Positions 61,592 to 64,000 of a stretch of DNA of 64,000 nucleotides are shown one piece after another. Made by a program: the position numbers and the translations under genes. Every line of letters begins with the position of its first letter. Within the stretch, counting starts at the first letter, position 1. Under the pieces are notes generated by a model. It had not been told where the DNA came from and searched no databases. It saw only the letters and a list, made by a program, of their open reading frames with translations. Source of the stretch: an uncultured Aquimarina sp. (GTDB lineage: Bacteria; Bacteroidota; Bacteroidia; Flavobacteriales; Flavobacteriaceae); the NCBI GenBank assembly GCA_947498785.1, contig CANMLS010000018.1, positions 1 through 64,000 of the forward strand. The letters are read 5' to 3'.

Positions 61592-62863
61592 ATGAAGCAT
61601 AAGGGATGTTATTTGCTCATTTTTTTTATTGGGATAAAGGTATTTGGTCAAGTACAAGATAGCATATACAAGAGACCATTTTTTATAGTGCCAGAAATTT
61701 TAGTAGGAAAAACGGGAGAAGCTAATACTGGTTTTCCAGAAACCAAATTACAAAAATCTTTTTTTATTAGTTTAGGAAGGCATAATAAGATGTATGATCA
61801 ACAATGGGCAATCTTATTAGGGTATCCTAAAACTGGAATTTCTCTTGGTGTCACTAATTTTGGAAATACTGAAAAATTAGGAATGGCATATACATTAATG
61901 CCATTTATTGAAGTTGGGATATTTAGTAAGTATTCTAATAGATGGAATTTAAATATAGGTATGGGGAGTTCTTACATTGATAAACAATTTAACCCAGATA
62001 CTAATCCATTTAATCACGCTGTAACGACAAAAATAAATTGGGCTTTTAGGTCATTTGTTTATTATGATCTATTAAAAGGAGAAACGATAAATTGGCGTTT
62101 GGGATTTGGATATACTCATTATTCTAATGGGCATACTAGATTGCCAAATCAAGGGCTTAATTCTTTTTTGATCAGCTTATCATCAAGTATCGGAAAAGAA
62201 GACCAAACTCCTGATTCGTACCAAGTTATTCAAGAAGACTATAGAATTCGTACTTCAGAAACTTATTTTTCTGGAAGAATAGGCATTGGACAAAATGTCC
62301 TTTCGCGTATTTATAACGATAAAAAAGAAGTATATTCAGTAGCACTTTCTGCTGGTAAAATCATAAATAGAACCTTTAAGTTTGGAGCTGGTTTTTACTA
62401 TCGATTTTATGAACAATATTATGATCATATAAAGGAAAATGGAGAGTTAATAAGTGAGCAAGTACCTAATTTTAGAGAAAACCCTTACCATTATGCAACA
62501 AATCTAGGTGTTTTTGTCAGTACAGAACTTTTAATGGGGCATTTGGGTGTCGAGATTGACCTTGGTGTAAACATTTATAAACCTTTTTATAAAATTGACT
62601 GGCAACTCAGTCAGGGATATTTTTTTAATGGTGAATACGTTAGATTTGGAGAATTAGATTCGTATTATCAAATAAAAAGAACCATATCTTCTAAGCTTGG
62701 GATAAAATATTATTTGTTCAATACCAGTAAGTCTCCTAAGAGTAATATATTTTTGGGAGCGAGTATTAATGCCAATCTTGGGCAAGCTGATTTTTCTGAT
62801 CTTAGTTTGGGATATGTATATAGATTCAATATTAGAGAAAAAAAGAAAATACGTTCTAATTAG
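61592..62863 (+). CDS. PagL-like acyloxyacyl hydrolase (lipid A 3-O-deacylase candidate), extended
   Basis: 423 aa. Signal peptide ending KVFGQ. The barrel carries GFGYTHYSNGHTRLPNQGLNSF near residue 185, which fits the PagL site (HxSNG, PNxGxN) where His and Ser cut the 3-O-acyl chain of lipid A. PagL is about 170 aa; here a second beta-rich half of over 200 residues follows (YSVALSAGKIINRTFKFGAGFYYRF, LGVEIDLGVNIYKPFYKIDW). The role of the extra half is unknown. It overlaps the convergent meaB gene by 4 nt. Confidence 0.7.
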   Translation: MKHKGCYLLIFFIGIKVFGQVQDSIYKRPFFIVPEILVGKTGEANTGFPETKLQKSFFISLGRHNKMYDQQWAILLGYPKTGISLGVTNFGNTEKLGMAYTLMPFIEVGIFSKYSNRWNLNIGMGSSYIDKQFNPDTNPFNHAVTTKINWAFRSFVYYDLLKGETINWRLGFGYTHYSNGHTRLPNQGLNSFLISLSSSIGKEDQTPDSYQVIQEDYRIRTSETYFSGRIGIGQNVLSRIYNDKKEVYSVALSAGKIINRTFKFGAGFYYRFYEQYYDHIKENGELISEQVPNFRENPYHYATNLGVFVSTELLMGHLGVEIDLGVNIYKPFYKIDWQLSQGYFFNGEYVRFGELDSYYQIKRTISSKLGIKYYLFNTSKSPKSNIFLGASINANLGQADFSDLSLGYVYRFNIREKKKIRSN

Positions 62864-63939
62864 TCTGTTTTTTTACTTAAATTAAATAAATATCGAGCAG
62901 CAGCAAAGGGAGTGATTTTGTGTTGTTGGACATTTTGAATTTGTAAATCTAATTCATTTTTGATTTTTGGGTTTGTATAAAATGAACTTTTTAATTGTTC
63001 TTCTATAGTTTGAAGAAGCCAAAATTTATTTTGTTGAATTCTGTTTTCTTCAAAAAAGCCATTTTTAGAAGTAACGTCTTGGAATTTCAAGATTAATTTC
63101 CAAATATCTTCAATACCAGAACCTTCTATAGCACTACATGTTAGTACTTCTGGCAACCAGGTATTTTGCGAGACTGGATATAAATGTAATGCTTTTCTAA
63201 ATTGATTTTTGGCTTTTCTTGCGCTTAATATATTATCACCATCTGCTTTATTAATGACCAGAGCATCAGCCATCTCTATAATACCTCTTTTAATACCTTG
63301 TAATTCATCACCTGCACCTGCTAATTTTAACAATAAAAAGAAATCTACCATGCTATGTACGGCTGTTTCACTTTGTCCTACACCTACAGTTTCAATGATA
63401 ATAACATCATATCCAGCAGCTTCACAAAGAATAATAGATTCTCTGGTTTTTTGGGCAACTCCTCCCAGTGATTTCCCCGATGGCGAAGGACGAATAAAGG
63501 CTTCTGGAGAACGTACAAGAGATTCCATTCGGGTTTTATCACCTAATATACTACCATGAGATATTGTACTACTGGGATCTACAGCCAAAACAGCAACTTT
63601 TTTCCCTTTTTGGATTAAGAGATTGCCCATGGCTTCGATAAAAGTACTTTTTCCAACTCCTGGAACTCCGGTAATTCCTATTCGTATAGAATTATTTGCA
63701 TAAGGAAGGCACATTTCGACAAGCTGTTGTGCTTTTTCAGAATGGTTTTGCTGTAAACTTTCAATTAGTGTGATCCCTTTACTTAAAGCTGCGGTATCTT
63801 TATTAATAATTTTATCAAATAAAATCTTTACAGAAACTTCTTTCTGTTGTAGTCTTTTAAACCTGTCAATAGCATATCCTATAGTACTAGTAGGTACTTT
63901 AGAAGTATGACTTTTATGTTCTGTTTGATCTTTAGGCAC
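62860..63939 (-). CDS. meaB: Methylmalonyl-CoA mutase-associated GTPase MeaB
   Basis: 359 aa. Walker A GITGVPGVGKSTFIEAMG near residue 93, switch region LAVDPSSTISHGSILGDKTRM, ETVGVGQSE, and the base-binding VINKADG. The long N-terminal helical part and C-terminal dimer arm are usual for MeaB/ArgK. It guards and loads adenosylcobalamin on methylmalonyl-CoA mutase, whose genes are not in the window. icmF at 17.5 kb carries its own MeaB-like domain, so this one must serve another mutase. Confidence 0.93.
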   Translation of the reverse strand: MPKDQTEHKSHTSKVPTSTIGYAIDRFKRLQQKEVSVKILFDKIINKDTAALSKGITLIESLQQNHSEKAQQLVEMCLPYANNSIRIGITGVPGVGKSTFIEAMGNLLIQKGKKVAVLAVDPSSTISHGSILGDKTRMESLVRSPEAFIRPSPSGKSLGGVAQKTRESIILCEAAGYDVIIIETVGVGQSETAVHSMVDFFLLLKLAGAGDELQGIKRGIIEMADALVINKADGDNILSARKAKNQFRKALHLYPVSQNTWLPEVLTCSAIEGSGIEDIWKLILKFQDVTSKNGFFEENRIQQNKFWLLQTIEEQLKSSFYTNPKIKNELDLQIQNVQQHKITPFAAARYLFNLSKKTD

Positions 63940-64000
63940 AAGATAGCTTTATGGCAAAGTTATAAATTCCTTATTTGGAAACCTGAAAAATTAATAGGAT

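Overview
The window is about 64 kb of AT-rich DNA from a marine-type flavobacterium (Bacteroidota, family Flavobacteriaceae, perhaps close to Aquimarina; genus is inference). The signs are promoters of the Bacteroidetes type (TTTG near -33, TAnnTTTG near -7), almost no Shine-Dalgarno sites, a tmRNA whose tag reads GENNYALAA, many lipoproteins and outer-membrane barrels, and lineage-typical small families such as Lacal_2735, DUF4920 and a DnaJ with half a zinc centre.

Layout. Positions 1 to about 10,449 look like the right end of an integrative element lodged at the 3' end of the tmRNA gene (ssrA, minus strand 10449-10845). It has a CTnDOT-like tyrosine integrase, an RteC-family regulator, a small excisionase-like HTH protein, a winged-helix protein, a DnaC-like ATPase, and as cargo a TrlF-like PHP/SMC-type ATPase next to an endonuclease/exonuclease/phosphatase-fold protein with altered catalytic residues. 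A GNAT acetyltransferase and a membrane-bound AraC regulator lie between rteC and the integrase. The left end is outside the window.

From 10.9 kb onward the DNA looks like chromosomal core. 10.9-21 kb: a lysine/alanine dehydrogenase-like enzyme, pyrF, a BtuF-like receptor, an alpha/beta hydrolase, a DUF4197 lipoprotein, purU and a fused isobutyryl-CoA mutase (IcmF). 21-33 kb: an Lrp regulator, two copies of a conserved structured RNA, a DJ-1/PfpI lipoprotein, an MFS exporter, a porin, P-II, crcB, an SRPBCC/GyrI protein and a DPP III-like peptidase. 33-37 kb: a NarL-type two-component system with two unknown proteins around it and a striking 21-bp phased repeat field in inverted arrays. 37-44 kb: a MazG-like hydrolase, ilvE, DUF4920, mnmD, a TIGR01777 epimerase, YceI and grpE-dnaJ. 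44-53 kb: a short candidate sRNA, then a tight run of NatAB-type ABC transporter, MscS channel, outer-membrane protein and a sigma-54 activator without DNA-binding domain, followed by a PPK2 kinase and an M28 peptidase. 53-64 kb: a MATE exporter, an OmpA-like protein, PAP2, a secreted-protein pseudogene with one in-frame stop, PBP1A, a PagL-like lipid A deacylase candidate and meaB.

The most unusual items are the defence-like TrlF/nuclease pair on the ssrA element, the duplicated RNA motif at 22.2 and 24.4 kb, and the 21-bp repeat arrays at 33.56-33.76 kb.
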